A DNA stretch of 62,188 nt from Oscillospiraceae bacterium (GTDB taxonomy: Bacteria > Bacillota_A > Clostridia > Oscillospirales > Oscillospiraceae): positions 1 through 62,188 of the forward strand of contig JAFQHF010000075.1 of assembly GCA_017398105.1 (NCBI GenBank), written 5' to 3'. The first letter of the stretch is position 1, and each line of letters opens with the position of its first letter. Of this stretch, positions 42,853-52,585 are shown one piece after another. The notes under the pieces were generated by a model. That model was not told the origin of the DNA. It was given only the letters and a program-made list of their open reading frames with translations, and made no database searches. Made by a program: the position numbers and the translations under genes.

Positions 42853-44373
42853 TTACTTGGGACGGGAATTGGCTGCGGGAGCGGCGGGCTGCATCATCAC
42901 AGCAGTCATACCCTCAGCGGAAGGGTTGCGCTTGCCGCTGGACTTCCAGGCGTGCATTGCCAGGGAGACGGCGATGACACCGTAGGAGAAGAACATACGG
43001 ATGTACTCGGAGATAGCAGAGTCACCCACCAGCTCGGTAGCGGCCAGAGGAGCCACCACGAACAGGGTGTGGAACAGGATGACGCCGATGATGGCCTGCT
43101 TGTTGCTTGCCTTCTGGACATTGGCGCCGCCGACCAGGATTGCGGCAACGGCGTACAGACCGACGTTATCCTGCTGCTGGACAGTATTGAAGGTGCCCAG
43201 GTTCTGCAGGAAGATCATCTGACCCCAGGCTGCCAGAACGGTGGAGATGCAGGTGGCGATGATACGGGTCTTGTTCACATCGATACCGGCAGAGGTAGCG
43301 ACCGCACGGTTCTGACCGACAGTACGCATGTTCTGACCCAGACGGGTATTGACGATCCAGTTGTTGAAGAATGCGAAGAAGGCAATGACCGCATAGGTCA
43401 TGGTGGGAATCCGGACGGAACGGTAGACCTTGTTGATGCCGGGAACCATATTGGAGGCCAGCAGCACGGCTGCAACGGCAGCGATCTTCACAAGCTTGGC
43501 AAACTGTGCGCTGCCCTTGGCAGGACGATCCTTCAGGAACATGACGGCGCAGTAAACCAGAACGCCGATGCCGCCCAGCAGGATGCCGTCAGCCAGGATG
43601 ACCCGGTTCTTGCCCAGCATCTCAGCCACGGCAGGGATCATCTTGCCGGCGATGGAAGCAGCGATCACGATGATGCCGCCAACGACCTTGAAGATCAGGG
43701 ACTTGGTGTTCAGCTCCTTGCCCATCTTCTTGTCGTGCAGTGCCAGAACAACGGTGGACAGGATGTACACAACAGCCAGAACGGCAGCGGTGGTCAGGAA
43801 GCTGATATCATCCACGGCATACTTCAGGTTGCCGGTCAGGTCGAATGCGTTTCTCAGACCGAAGCCGCGGTCCAGCAGGTTGGGATCATCGAAGGGGATG
43901 ACACCGCCGATGATGTACAGAACGAACAGACGGTACAGACCTGCTGCGAAGAAGCCCAGCACCAGACCGGCGATCATCTCAGCGCCCTTGGTCTTGTTGA
44001 ACAGCTTGCCCAGCAGCCAGCCGAAGAAGATGGCCAGAGGGGTGCAGATCAGCAGGCACAGCAGGAAGCCGCCGATGCCGGTGAAGCCCCAGTGGACGAC
44101 CCAGAAAATGGAGATCTGTGCGGCGATGGCGCCAACAACGATACCGAAGTTCATGCCCAGACCTGCCATACAGGGAATGATCAGGGCCAGAACCAGACAG
44201 GTATTACGGCCGAAACGGGAGAAGACCTCGCCTGCGATGTAGGAAATGTTTGCGCCGGAGATCAGGATACAGGCAACGCTCAGAAGAACAAACAGCAGAA
44301 TGACCTTGTTCTCAAAGACGAAACGCTTGATGCTGTCCAGAGCGCCCTTCTTGTTCAGAGAATTATTGCTCAT
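42853..44373 (-). CDS. ABC transporter permease (DUF3798-associated importer)
   Basis: This 506-residue membrane protein belongs to the permease type used by nucleoside and sugar importers (BPD_transp_2). Recognisable parts are AGLGMNFGIVVGAIAAQ, the cytoplasmic coupling stretch TRLGQNMRTVGQNRAVATSAGIDVNKTRIIATCISTVLAAWGQMIF, and AVAAILVGGANVQKAS. It is the last gene of the operon. Its ATG overlaps the stop of the other permease (TAATG). The substrate is unknown. Confidence 0.88.
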   Translation of the reverse strand: MSNNSLNKKGALDSIKRFVFENKVILLFVLLSVACILISGANISYIAGEVFSRFGRNTCLVLALIIPCMAGLGMNFGIVVGAIAAQISIFWVVHWGFTGIGGFLLCLLICTPLAIFFGWLLGKLFNKTKGAEMIAGLVLGFFAAGLYRLFVLYIIGGVIPFDDPNLLDRGFGLRNAFDLTGNLKYAVDDISFLTTAAVLAVVYILSTVVLALHDKKMGKELNTKSLIFKVVGGIIVIAASIAGKMIPAVAEMLGKNRVILADGILLGGIGVLVYCAVMFLKDRPAKGSAQFAKLVKIAAVAAVLLASNMVPGINKVYRSVRIPTMTYAVIAFFAFFNNWIVNTRLGQNMRTVGQNRAVATSAGIDVNKTRIIATCISTVLAAWGQMIFLQNLGTFNTVQQQDNVGLYAVAAILVGGANVQKASNKQAIIGVILFHTLFVVAPLAATELVGDSAISEYIRMFFSYGVIAVSLAMHAWKSSGKRNPSAEGMTAVMMQPAAPAANSRPK

Positions 44374-45455
44374 TAGTCGGAACCTCCTTTGGCCTGTGCC
44401 AGAGCGTAGAGAATAACGCCGTTCTGGATGATCTGGCGGATGGTATCGGAAATGTCGGTACCGGCCAGCAGATGGTTGGAAACAGGGGGCGTGAAGATGA
44501 TCAGGCCCTGATACAGGAAGGTACCGATCAGAACGTGCATGATGGTGGCCTTGGTGGTGGTTGCGCCGCCGATCAGGACGGAGGCAACACAGATGAAGCC
44601 CATGCTCAGAGGTGCGGTGTAGGCCTGCAGATAGCCGAAGCCCTGGGTGTAGACGATGATGCCGATGGCACCCAGAACGGTGGACAGGGCAATGCCCTTG
44701 ACGCGCATTTTGTCAACGTCAATGCCGCTGGCTCTTGCGAAGGTGGGGTTGGCACCGGCTGCGGTGATGGCAATGCCGGTCTTGGAACGGAAATACAGGT
44801 AAACGAAAGCGGAAGCGATCAGAACTGCCAGAACGATGCCGGTGGGGATGTACACAGGGCCCAGGTTGAAGCCCAGGAAGTCATTCAGCAGACCGCCGAA
44901 GGAGGACTCCATAGCAACGGAGTTACGCACGCCCACGCCGCCCAGGGGCCAGATGATCTCGCCGCTGGAGAAGGGAGCACGGAACCAGACAATGCACATC
45001 AGATAGATGGCAGAGTAGCCGATGTAGGTGGTAACGGTCATTTCGCTGCCCTTGACCAGGTTCAGCAGCTTGCCGTAGGCCTTGCCCACCAGCCAGGCGA
45101 TGACACCAGCCACGATCATGGCAAAGAACATGGAAGCCCAGGGGCCGAAGCCGGGGATCATTTCATTGACAGCGGGAGCAATGTTGAACTGGATCGCCAG
45201 CAGTACGCCCAGCAGGCCGCAGACGATACCCAGCGAGACACCGAAGTTGGGGCCGATGCCGCACTTGATGGAGGGGATCATGGCCAGAACCAGGATGCCC
45301 CACATGCCGAAATACTTCAGCGTGGAAGAGAAATAGGATGCCACATCGATGCCGTTGACGGCAGCGGTGATGACGATTGCTGCGAAGAAGCAGAAGACGA
45401 TCAGTCGGGGCAGGCCGATGACGTCAATGGCTTTCTTGAATTTTTCCTTAGTCAT
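44373..45455 (-). CDS. ABC transporter permease (DUF3798-associated importer)
   Basis: The 360-residue second permease has the same family features: IPSIKCGIGPNFGVSLGIVCGLLG, the coupling stretch SKTGIAITAAGANPTFARASGIDVDKMRVKGIALSTVLGAIG, and VLIGGATTTKATI. Its start overlaps the ATPase stop (TGATG) behind GGAGG. The two permeases would form a heterodimeric channel. Confidence 0.88.
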   Translation of the reverse strand: MTKEKFKKAIDVIGLPRLIVFCFFAAIVITAAVNGIDVASYFSSTLKYFGMWGILVLAMIPSIKCGIGPNFGVSLGIVCGLLGVLLAIQFNIAPAVNEMIPGFGPWASMFFAMIVAGVIAWLVGKAYGKLLNLVKGSEMTVTTYIGYSAIYLMCIVWFRAPFSSGEIIWPLGGVGVRNSVAMESSFGGLLNDFLGFNLGPVYIPTGIVLAVLIASAFVYLYFRSKTGIAITAAGANPTFARASGIDVDKMRVKGIALSTVLGAIGIIVYTQGFGYLQAYTAPLSMGFICVASVLIGGATTTKATIMHVLIGTFLYQGLIIFTPPVSNHLLAGTDISDTIRQIIQNGVILYALAQAKGGSD

Positions 45456-47053
45456 CAGACTTTACCTCCTTCGGTAACACCGGACATGGCCAGGCCGTAT
45501 TCGGCATCGGATGCGTCGGGTGCGAAGATACCGGCCAGCTTACCGTCAGAGACGATGGCGATCCGGTCGCACAGGGAGCGCAGCTCATTCAGCTCGGAAG
45601 AGACCATGATGATGGTCATGCCCTGCTCCCGGTTCATCTTTGCCAGCAGCTCCAGAACCAGCTTCTTTGCGCCGATATCGATGCCGCGGGTGGGCTCAGA
45701 GACGATCAGCAGCTTGGGCTCCATGGTGATGGCACGGGCCAGGCAGACCTTCTGCTGGTTGCCGCCGGACAGACGGCCGGCATACTGATCGGGGCCGGTG
45801 CAGCGGATATCCAGGGCCTTGATCATGTCCAGAGCATGATTCTTGGCAGCCTTGTCGTCGAACTGGGTAAAGGGGCCGTACTTCTTCAGGAACTTGCGCT
45901 GGATCTGCAGGGAAGTGAAAATGATATTCTGCTCGATGGACTCATCCAGCAGCAGGCCCACACCACGGCGGTCTTCGGAAACGAAGGCAATGCCCTTGTT
46001 CAGCGCGTCGCCCAGCTTGGTGGGGTCGATCTTCTGACCGTCGAAGGTGATATCACCGGCAGCGGGATACAGGCCCAGGATACCGTTGGGGATGCCAACC
46101 TTACCCTGACCGGCCAGACCGCCGATGCCCAGAATCTCGCCGCGGCGCAGGTTCAGGTCAATGCCCTTGACCTTCTCACCGGGCATATCCACGTAGAAAT
46201 TCTTCAGGGAGAGCATGATGTCATCGTCCCGGATGGAGCGGTTGTCCGCGCCGGTGTCATCCACCAGCTTTTCCACCTGACGGCCGATCATCAGCTCGGC
46301 GATCCGGGCAGCGGTGGTGCCCTTGGTTTCCAGACGATCCACGAAGGTGCCGTCGCGCAGGACGGTCATGGAATCGGTGACCTCGATGACCTCGTTGATG
46401 CGGTGGGTAATGAAGATGATGGCAATGCCCTTGGAAGCGATGACACGCATGGTATCCAGCAGGCGCTCAGCCTCAGACTCGGTCAGCACAGCGGTGGGCT
46501 CATCAAAGATCAGCAGCTTGATGCCGGTCTTGTCGATCTCACGGGCGATCTCCACGAACTGCATGTAGCCAACAGGCATGCCGGCCACCATGGCATAATC
46601 CTCAACGCCCAGGCCGATGGTATCCAGAGCCTTACGGGCATCGGCAGACATGGCAGGCTTGTCCAGCTTTTCCAGGGCCTTGCCGAAGATGGAGCTGGCT
46701 ACGGTCTCGGTGGTGATCTCACGGCCCAGCTTCACGTTCTCGGTGACGGTAAAGCCGGGGATCAGCATGAATTCCTGGTGCACCATGCCGATGCCCAGTT
46801 CCATGGCCTTGTGGGGATTCTCGATCTTGACGGGCTCGCCGTTGAATTCGATGGTGCCGCCGAAGCCGCCGGTAGAATGGATCACCGGCATACCGAACAG
46901 GATGTTCATCAGCGTGGACTTACCCGCGCCGTTCTCACCCATGAGGGCATGGATCTCACCGGGCTTGACCTTCAGCTCAACGCCCTTCAGGACCTTGTTG
47001 CCGAAGTATTCCTTGGTGATGCCCTCCATTTTCAATACATATTTGTTTTCCAT
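45455..47053 (-). CDS. ABC transporter ATP-binding protein, sugar/nucleoside type (two domains)
   Basis: The 532-residue protein has two ABC domains like RbsA or YufO. The first has GENGAGKST and D-E-P-T at the Walker B end (FDEPTAVLTESE). The second has a degenerate Walker A (GGLAGQGKVGI), the signature LSGGNQQKV and SEPTRGIDIGAK. Such degeneration in one domain is common in this class. The ATG at 47053 has AAAGGGG seven bases upstream; a longer frame from 47113 does not. Two strong hairpins separate it from the upstream binding protein gene. Confidence 0.92.
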   Translation of the reverse strand: MENKYVLKMEGITKEYFGNKVLKGVELKVKPGEIHALMGENGAGKSTLMNILFGMPVIHSTGGFGGTIEFNGEPVKIENPHKAMELGIGMVHQEFMLIPGFTVTENVKLGREITTETVASSIFGKALEKLDKPAMSADARKALDTIGLGVEDYAMVAGMPVGYMQFVEIAREIDKTGIKLLIFDEPTAVLTESEAERLLDTMRVIASKGIAIIFITHRINEVIEVTDSMTVLRDGTFVDRLETKGTTAARIAELMIGRQVEKLVDDTGADNRSIRDDDIMLSLKNFYVDMPGEKVKGIDLNLRRGEILGIGGLAGQGKVGIPNGILGLYPAAGDITFDGQKIDPTKLGDALNKGIAFVSEDRRGVGLLLDESIEQNIIFTSLQIQRKFLKKYGPFTQFDDKAAKNHALDMIKALDIRCTGPDQYAGRLSGGNQQKVCLARAITMEPKLLIVSEPTRGIDIGAKKLVLELLAKMNREQGMTIIMVSSELNELRSLCDRIAIVSDGKLAGIFAPDASDAEYGLAMSGVTEGGKV

Positions 47054-47146
47054 TAAATAACCCCTTTTTAGAGTTTTTTTAACATAATAAGTACTCAGCG
47101 ACCGGCACAGCAAGACTGTGCAGATCGGTCAGAACTTATGGTTTCA

Positions 47147-47210
47147 ATTATTCCGCCCGCAGGAACTGCGGACGGAATAATGCGCCCACCGATCAAGGAC
47201 CGATGGGCGC
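47147..47210 (-). terminator. Two tandem hairpins between binding protein and ATPase
   Basis: Hairpin 1 (47147-47181) has the stem ATTATTCCG/CGGAATAAT extended inwards by CCGC-type pairs. Hairpin 2 (47182-47210) has the stem GCGCCCATCGG/CCGATGGGCGC-type pairing on the minus strand. They sit just after the binding-protein gene and lack a long T-tract, so they probably stabilise its mRNA 3' end or attenuate downstream expression. Confidence 0.65.
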
Positions 47211-47260
47211 ATTGATCTTGCTAAGTTTCTCTGTGAAACGGTGCGCTTTCTACCTTTTAA

Positions 47261-48400
47261 TTAGAAGGTGTAGAAGGGGCACAGGATCATGAAGAAGTTG
47301 GCGATCTCGCCGGAAGCCTCGTCAGAGTACTTGGAGATAGCAGCAGCATCGCCGGCAATAGCCTGGATTTCCTTCAGCAGAGCAGCCTCGTCGCAGCGGT
47401 CAGTGATCTCGCCTTCAATCCACTTCTGAGCGTAGTTGAAGCCAGCCTCGATCATAACCATGTTGACGGGAACTTCCCAGGTGGACATACGGCCGGTGTT
47501 GCCATACTCAGCAACCTTGGCAGTGATCTGCTCCAGCATGTAGGGAACGTCGCCCTCGTGGCCCTCGGTGGAGATGTTGAAGGCGCTGGGGTAGCCGTGG
47601 TAGGGAGAGGGGCAGCACTGCTGGGGATAGATAGCGCCCAGCTCAGCACACTGCTGGATCAGGGGAACCTGCATGGAGCAGTTGGTGCAGAAGAAAGCGG
47701 TGTCCTTGCCGTACTGATCGACGTAGACCTTGATGTTCTCGGTGACCCAAGCCTGAGCGCCGGTAACGCCAGCGTCGCCGGTGGGATCGGGAGCGGTAGC
47801 TTCGACGTACTCAATGCCGTTGGCAGCGCAGTTCTCCTTGAACAGCTGCTGACGGGCGGAGATGGTAGCGTAGCCCAGGTGACGCTCGAAGGAGATGTGC
47901 ACGAAGGTCTTTGCGCCCATAGCAACAGCCTGGTCGATGATGGTCTTGCCCATCTGGATTTCGTCAACCAGCAGGCAGATGTCGGAAGCAGCAGCGATGA
48001 CAGCGGGGTCCTCAGCGCAGACGCCGGAGATGAACAGGATGTCGTCGCGGGTCTCCTTGACCTTGTTGATGGCAGCAGCAGCGCCGGGAACAGCCTGAAC
48101 GAAAACGATAGCCTTGACATCGGGGTCAGCGGCCATGTTGGTCACGGTTGCGATGGTCTGCTCGGTCTCGGTGGAGAAGTTGTCGGGGTAAGTAGCGGTA
48201 ACGACCATGTCGCCGTACTTAGCCTTCAGGTTCTGTGCAGCCTGGTACTCTTCCTCGCCCTGGGAAACGGTGCCGGTGATGATGCCGATCTTGTAATCAG
48301 CGCCGGTCTCAGCAGCTGCTTCTTCCTTAGCAGCGCCGCCGCAAGCGACCAGAGAGAAGACCATGACCATAGCCAGAAGCAGGGTTACGAGTCTTTTCAT
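47261..48400 (-). CDS. DUF3798 lipoprotein, substrate-binding protein of an ABC importer
   Basis: This 379-residue lipoprotein (MKRLVTLLLAMVMVFSLVACGG, lipidated at the cysteine) resembles periplasmic-binding folds: DYKIGIITGTVSQGEEEY, ATVTNMAADPDVKAIVFVQAVPGAAAAI, and AMGAKTFVHISFERHLGYATISARQQLFKENC. It matches the DUF3798 family. It is the first gene of the importer operon, so it should bind the ligand, which is unknown. The ATG at 48400 follows GGAGG. Codon use is strongly biased, fitting high expression. Confidence 0.88.
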   Translation of the reverse strand: MKRLVTLLLAMVMVFSLVACGGAAKEEAAAETGADYKIGIITGTVSQGEEEYQAAQNLKAKYGDMVVTATYPDNFSTETEQTIATVTNMAADPDVKAIVFVQAVPGAAAAINKVKETRDDILFISGVCAEDPAVIAAASDICLLVDEIQMGKTIIDQAVAMGAKTFVHISFERHLGYATISARQQLFKENCAANGIEYVEATAPDPTGDAGVTGAQAWVTENIKVYVDQYGKDTAFFCTNCSMQVPLIQQCAELGAIYPQQCCPSPYHGYPSAFNISTEGHEGDVPYMLEQITAKVAEYGNTGRMSTWEVPVNMVMIEAGFNYAQKWIEGEITDRCDEAALLKEIQAIAGDAAAISKYSDEASGEIANFFMILCPFYTF

Positions 48401-48520
48401 TTTCTTGTCCTCCAATTTTATTACTCCCATTCCCCCTCTGAAAAGGGAAAACAGGGATTTTACTGCCTTAATTTTACTTTACCACTTTACTTGGATAAAG
48501 TATTCTTAAGGGCTGTGCAT

Positions 48521-48549
48521 ATTATAGACCATATTTTTCCGATTTGCAA
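48521..48549 (-). promoter_or_regulatory. Promoter of the DUF3798 importer operon
   Basis: TTGCAA (48544-48549) and TATAAT (48521-48526) with a 17-bp spacer, leaving a leader of about 115 bases. The leader shows no riboswitch I recognise. Confidence 0.65.
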
Positions 48550-48747
48550 GCAAAAGTGGCCGGTTTTCCAAGTTATCGGCAATTTTTGGTTATTTCACCA
48601 GATTTAATACTTTTTTAATAATTGGTCTGTGCATTTTGCCCATGCTTCAGGGAGCTTTGTGCGCATTGGACGGACAAAGAATTGGCAAAGAGCAAATTTT
48701 CCGGTATTTCTCCCGTTTTTCTTCCCGGAGCGTACATTCGTCCGTTA

Positions 48748-48776
48748 TTGACAGATGTGCCGGTACATGGTATTTT
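48748..48776 (+). promoter_or_regulatory. Promoter of the EamA-family gene
   Basis: TTGACA (48748-48753) and TATTTT (48771-48776), 17-bp spacer. The 200 bases between this and the divergent promoter hold no gene. Confidence 0.6.
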
Positions 48777-48810
48777 TACTGCACGAAATCGAATGTAAAG
48801 GATGATCTCC

Positions 48811-49671
48811 ATGAAGCAAACCAGCCGCGCCAGGCTCAGCCTGATCGTTTCCATGGCTGCCTTCGGCACCCTGGCCCCCTTTGTACGCAATATTTCCGTA
48901 TCCTCCGGCGAGCTGGCCCTGTACCGGGCGGTGCTGGCCGCGGCCCTGATCGGGCTGTTCCTGCTGGTGAAGCGTCAGCGCATCCGGGTGCCGGGTGGAA
49001 AGAAGGAGCTTCCCCTGCTGCTGCTTTCCGGCATGGCCATGGGCATCAACTGGATTCTGCTGTTCGAAGCCTACAAATATACCACGGTGGCCATCTCCAC
49101 CCTGAGCTATTATTTCGCGCCGGTGATCGTAACGGCGGTGTGTCCCTTCTTATTTAAAGAGAAGCTGACAAAAAAGCAGCTGCTGTGCTTTGTGATGTCC
49201 ACTTTGGGTCTTTCCCTTGTCATCGGCATCACTGACCTGGGACGGGGCGGCAATGATGTGCTGGGCATCGCATTCGGTCTGGGGGCCGCCTGCTTTTATG
49301 CCGCGGTGATCCTGCTGAACAAATTTATCAGAGGCGTGACCGGCATTCACAGGACGTTTCTGCAGTTTCTGGCTGCCATCGTGATCCTGGTTCCCTATGT
49401 AGCCTTCACCGGCGGTGTCAGCGTTGCTTCCCTGGACGCTCTGGGCTGGGTGTGCCTGCTGATCGTGGGTCTGGTGCACACGGGCATCACCTACTGCCTG
49501 TACTTCTCCGCACTGAAGGAGCTGCCCGGCCAGGAGGCGGCGATCCTGAGCTATATCGACCCGCTGGTGGCCGTCATCATCGGCGTTGCGGTGCTGGGCG
49601 AGCCCCTTACCTGGCAGCAGCTGGTGGGCGGCAGTCTGATCCTGGGATTTACCCTGTGGAACGAAGTGTAA
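48811..49671 (+). CDS. EamA/DMT family transporter
   Basis: The 286-residue protein has ten predicted membrane helices in two EamA repeats (ELALYRAVLAAALIGLFLL and GINWILLFEAYKYTTVAISTLSYYFAPVIVTAV; repeat 2 ending with ALKELPGQEAAILSYIDPLVAVIIGVAVLGEPLTWQQLVGGSLILGF). DMT proteins export amino acids or other metabolites. The ATG at 48811 is chosen because AAAGG lies nine bases upstream; the ATG at 48802 would touch that site. Confidence 0.9.
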   Translation: MKQTSRARLSLIVSMAAFGTLAPFVRNISVSSGELALYRAVLAAALIGLFLLVKRQRIRVPGGKKELPLLLLSGMAMGINWILLFEAYKYTTVAISTLSYYFAPVIVTAVCPFLFKEKLTKKQLLCFVMSTLGLSLVIGITDLGRGGNDVLGIAFGLGAACFYAAVILLNKFIRGVTGIHRTFLQFLAAIVILVPYVAFTGGVSVASLDALGWVCLLIVGLVHTGITYCLYFSALKELPGQEAAILSYIDPLVAVIIGVAVLGEPLTWQQLVGGSLILGFTLWNEV

Positions 49672-49684
49672 TCACACTGCAAAA

Positions 49685-49724
49685 TGCAGGACGGAGACTT
49701 CCCCTCTGTCCTGCAATATTTTTT
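49685..49724 (+). terminator. Terminator of the EamA gene
   Basis: TGCAGGACGGAGA and TCTGTCCTGCA pair around CTTCCCC and are followed by ATATTTTTT. Confidence 0.8.
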
Positions 49725-49859
49725 CCGGAGGGTATACTGGCTTCCGGGAAAAGCTCTTGACATACTGCCCAACTTCGCCTAAAATATAAGTTAAGAGGTT
49801 ATGGGATTTGCACACCCTCTCTGCCAATTTTGCAAAATACAAACGAAAGGTGACGTTTT

Positions 49860-52061
49860 ATGTATCGTATCTTAGAACTGAATCCTCAGCTGCATAGCTT
49901 TGCCGGTGATATCGACCTGCGTATGTTCCTGTACCGGGCCACCAAGAGCCGCATCCTGGGCGAGGGTCAGACCCTGAACGACTTTGCCAATGCCCATAAT
50001 TACTATGGTTTCCACCATGTGGACGGCGGCTGGTACTACCGCGAGTGGGCCCCCTCTGCATATGCGCTGTATCTGGAAGGCGAGTTCAACAACTGGAACC
50101 AGACCTCCCATCCCCTGACCCGGGTGGGCGACGGCAACTGGGAAATCTACCTGGAGGGCGATGATGCCCTGTGGGACGGCTGCAAGGTCAAGACCGTTGT
50201 GGATGCCAATATGACCCGCACCGAGCACCTGCCCCTGTACTGCCGCCGGGCTGTGCAGAACAAGACCAACAACAGCTTCGAGGCCGAGGTCGTGGACGAC
50301 CGCAAGGTCTTCGAATGGACCGATGCCGGTTTCGTGGGCGAGAAGAACCTGTACATTTACGAGGCACACGTGGGCATGGCTCAGGAAGAGGGCCGCGTGG
50401 GCACCTACCGGGAATTTGCCGACATCACCCTGAACCACGTGAAGGAAGCCGGCTACAACACCATCCAGCTGATGGCCATTATGGAGCATCCCTACTACGG
50501 CTCCTTCGGCTACCAGGTTTCCAATTTCTATGCCGCCTCCTCCTGGTTCGGCAAGCCCGAGGACCTGAAGTATCTGGTGAACAAGGCCCACGCCATGGGC
50601 ATCCGGGTGCTGCTGGATCTGGTCCACTCCCACGCTGTCAAGAACACCGCCGAGGGCATCAACATGTTCGACGGCACCACCTGGCAGTTCTTCCATGACG
50701 GCGACAAGGGCGAGCATCCCGCCTGGGGCACCAAGTGCTTCGACTATGGCAAGACCGGCGTGCTGCACTTCCTGCTGTCCAACCTGAAGTTCTGGCTGAC
50801 CGAGTACCACTTCGACGGCTTCCGCTTTGACGGCGTCACCTCCATGCTGTACCACGATCACGGCCTGGGCACCGACTTCAACGACAACAGCAAGTATTTC
50901 TCCTACAATACCCACACCGAGGCCATCACCTACCTGCAGCTGGCCAATGAGCTGATCCGGGAAGTGAAGCCCGACGCCATCACCATCGCTGAGGATATGT
51001 CCGGTATGCCCGGTATGGCACTGCCCATTGAGGACGGCGGCATCGGCTTCGACTACCGCCTGGGCATGGGTCTGCCGGATATGTGGATCAAGGCCGTCAA
51101 GGGCCAGGACGAGTTCTGGGACATCAATAAGATGTGGGGCGACATGTGCCTGCGCCGTCCCGGCGAGAACACCGTGGCCTATGTGGAATCCCACGACCAG
51201 GCTCTGGTGGGCGACAAGACCATGATCTTCCGTCTGGCTGACGCTGCCATGTACACCGACATGAACAAGTCCACCCACAACCCCGTCATCGACCGGGCCA
51301 TTGCCCTGCACAAGATGATCCGTCTGTTCACCCTGGCAGGCGGCGGCGAGGGCTACCTGAACTTCATGGGCAACGAATTCGGCCATCCCGAATGGATCGA
51401 CTTCCCCCGGGAGGGCAACGGCTGGAGCTTCCACTACTGCCGCCGTCAGTGGAGCCTGAAGGAAAACGGCTTCCTGAAGTATCAGTGGCTGAACGAATTC
51501 GACCGGGACATGGTTGCCGTCACCAAGGAAAACAATATGTTCAACCAGCGCATGGCTGACATGATGCTGATGAAGGGCCCCGAGCAGACCTGTGCCTTCT
51601 ACCGGAACGGTCTGATGTTCGTGTTCAACTTCCATGCCCACCGCTCCCTGAACAACGTTCTGATCCCCGTGCACCAGCCCGGCGAATACACCGTGATCCT
51701 GTCCTCCGACGACGAGAAGTACGGCGGCTTCAACAACGTGAAGATGCAGACCTACTCCACCAAGCTCTTCGACGGCAGGCATTACATCGAGCTCTACATC
51801 CCCGCCCGTACCTGCTTCGTGCTGAAGGAGAAGGTGATCCTCCCCCCTCCTCCGGTGACCGAGGCTCCCGCAGAAGCTGAGGTCGCAAAGAAGACTACCC
51901 GTAAGAGAACCACTAAGAAGGCCGGGGAAGCACCCGCTGAGGAGGCTCCCAAGAAGACCACCCGCAAGCGCACCACCAAGAAGGCCGAGGAGGCTGCTCC
52001 CGCTGAGGAAGCACCCAAGAAGACCACCAGAAAGCGCGCTGCCAAGAAGACTGAGGAATAA
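49860..52061 (+). CDS. glgB: 1,4-alpha-glucan branching enzyme with a lysine/arginine-rich tail
   Basis: This 733-residue enzyme forms alpha-1,6 branches in glycogen. The N-terminal CBM48 region shows FHHVDGGWYYREWAPSAYALYLEGEFNNW. The GH13 barrel holds the nucleophile in GFRFDGVTSMLYHDHG, the acid/base glutamate in TIAEDMSGMPG and the stabilising aspartate in VESHDQ. These motifs resemble the eukaryotic branching-enzyme type more than the E. coli type. The last about 68 residues form a tail with three copies of KKTTRKRTTKK or similar, separated by acidic AEEAP spacers, which is not part of the enzyme fold. No other glycogen gene is adjacent. Confidence 0.93.
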   Translation: MYRILELNPQLHSFAGDIDLRMFLYRATKSRILGEGQTLNDFANAHNYYGFHHVDGGWYYREWAPSAYALYLEGEFNNWNQTSHPLTRVGDGNWEIYLEGDDALWDGCKVKTVVDANMTRTEHLPLYCRRAVQNKTNNSFEAEVVDDRKVFEWTDAGFVGEKNLYIYEAHVGMAQEEGRVGTYREFADITLNHVKEAGYNTIQLMAIMEHPYYGSFGYQVSNFYAASSWFGKPEDLKYLVNKAHAMGIRVLLDLVHSHAVKNTAEGINMFDGTTWQFFHDGDKGEHPAWGTKCFDYGKTGVLHFLLSNLKFWLTEYHFDGFRFDGVTSMLYHDHGLGTDFNDNSKYFSYNTHTEAITYLQLANELIREVKPDAITIAEDMSGMPGMALPIEDGGIGFDYRLGMGLPDMWIKAVKGQDEFWDINKMWGDMCLRRPGENTVAYVESHDQALVGDKTMIFRLADAAMYTDMNKSTHNPVIDRAIALHKMIRLFTLAGGGEGYLNFMGNEFGHPEWIDFPREGNGWSFHYCRRQWSLKENGFLKYQWLNEFDRDMVAVTKENNMFNQRMADMMLMKGPEQTCAFYRNGLMFVFNFHAHRSLNNVLIPVHQPGEYTVILSSDDEKYGGFNNVKMQTYSTKLFDGRHYIELYIPARTCFVLKEKVILPPPPVTEAPAEAEVAKKTTRKRTTKKAGEAPAEEAPKKTTRKRTTKKAEEAAPAEEAPKKTTRKRAAKKTEE

Positions 52062-52073
52062 TGTTTCATAACA

Positions 52074-52108
52074 CAAGGCCGTCCGGAACAAATCCGGGCG
52101 GCCTTGCA
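52074..52108 (+). terminator. Terminator of glgB
   Basis: AAGGCCGTCCGGA and TCCGGGCGGCCTT pair around ACAAA. No clear T-tract follows. Confidence 0.65.
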
Positions 52109-52560
52109 CATGTCCGGTTCACTGTGTGCATCCTGACGTCCGATAAAGTCAGCAGGATTTGTTCTGATTTTTCCTAAATTCAGAGGTATATCCCTCTGTT
52201 ATCATCAGCAAAAATATATACTGCACATATGCACGTGCATTTTCCTATATTATATATAGAAAGAATAATAATCCTGTAATGATACCTCCTGCTTTCTCCT
52301 GCAAAAAAACCGGAGCCGGCAGGTCACACATTTACAAACTGCGTATAGGCCAATATGGGGAACGCACGCGTGCAGACGTGCGGCGCAGTTTAGCGGCGGT
52401 CATCATCCATATACATTCCCTGTCCACCTGCCCGCAAACCAGGCTGCCGCAGCGGCAATACAAATTCCCCCTGGCAAACAGTCACCTCTTTTGAGCCCCA
52501 CAGCCTGCTGCTTTCAGAATAAATCCCTCTATCTTTCTCCTGCTTTCTGTGGTAAAATGT
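52109..52560. other. Long intergenic region without a recognisable gene
   Basis: The stretch has an AT-rich part (52205-52270), short palindromes such as TGCACATATGCA and ACGCACGCGTGC, and a repeated phrase CTCCTGCTTTCT (about 52286 and 52536). Frames here are short, have no ribosome sites and resemble nothing known. The last part presumably holds the promoter of the GH2 gene (TGTGGTAAAATG). Confidence 0.4.
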
Positions 52561-52585
52561 AAAAAAACCACAAGGAGGATTTTTC

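Noticed and set aside
48401..48520. A purine or other riboswitch in the leader of the DUF3798 importer operon
   Set aside because: I found no conserved riboswitch core; only weak local pairing is visible.
49872..52109. 745-codon frame antisense to glgB, and a 791-codon frame antisense to the GH2 gene (52529-54904)
   Set aside because: Both mirror genes with strong codon bias and intact catalytic motifs; neither has start signals or homology.
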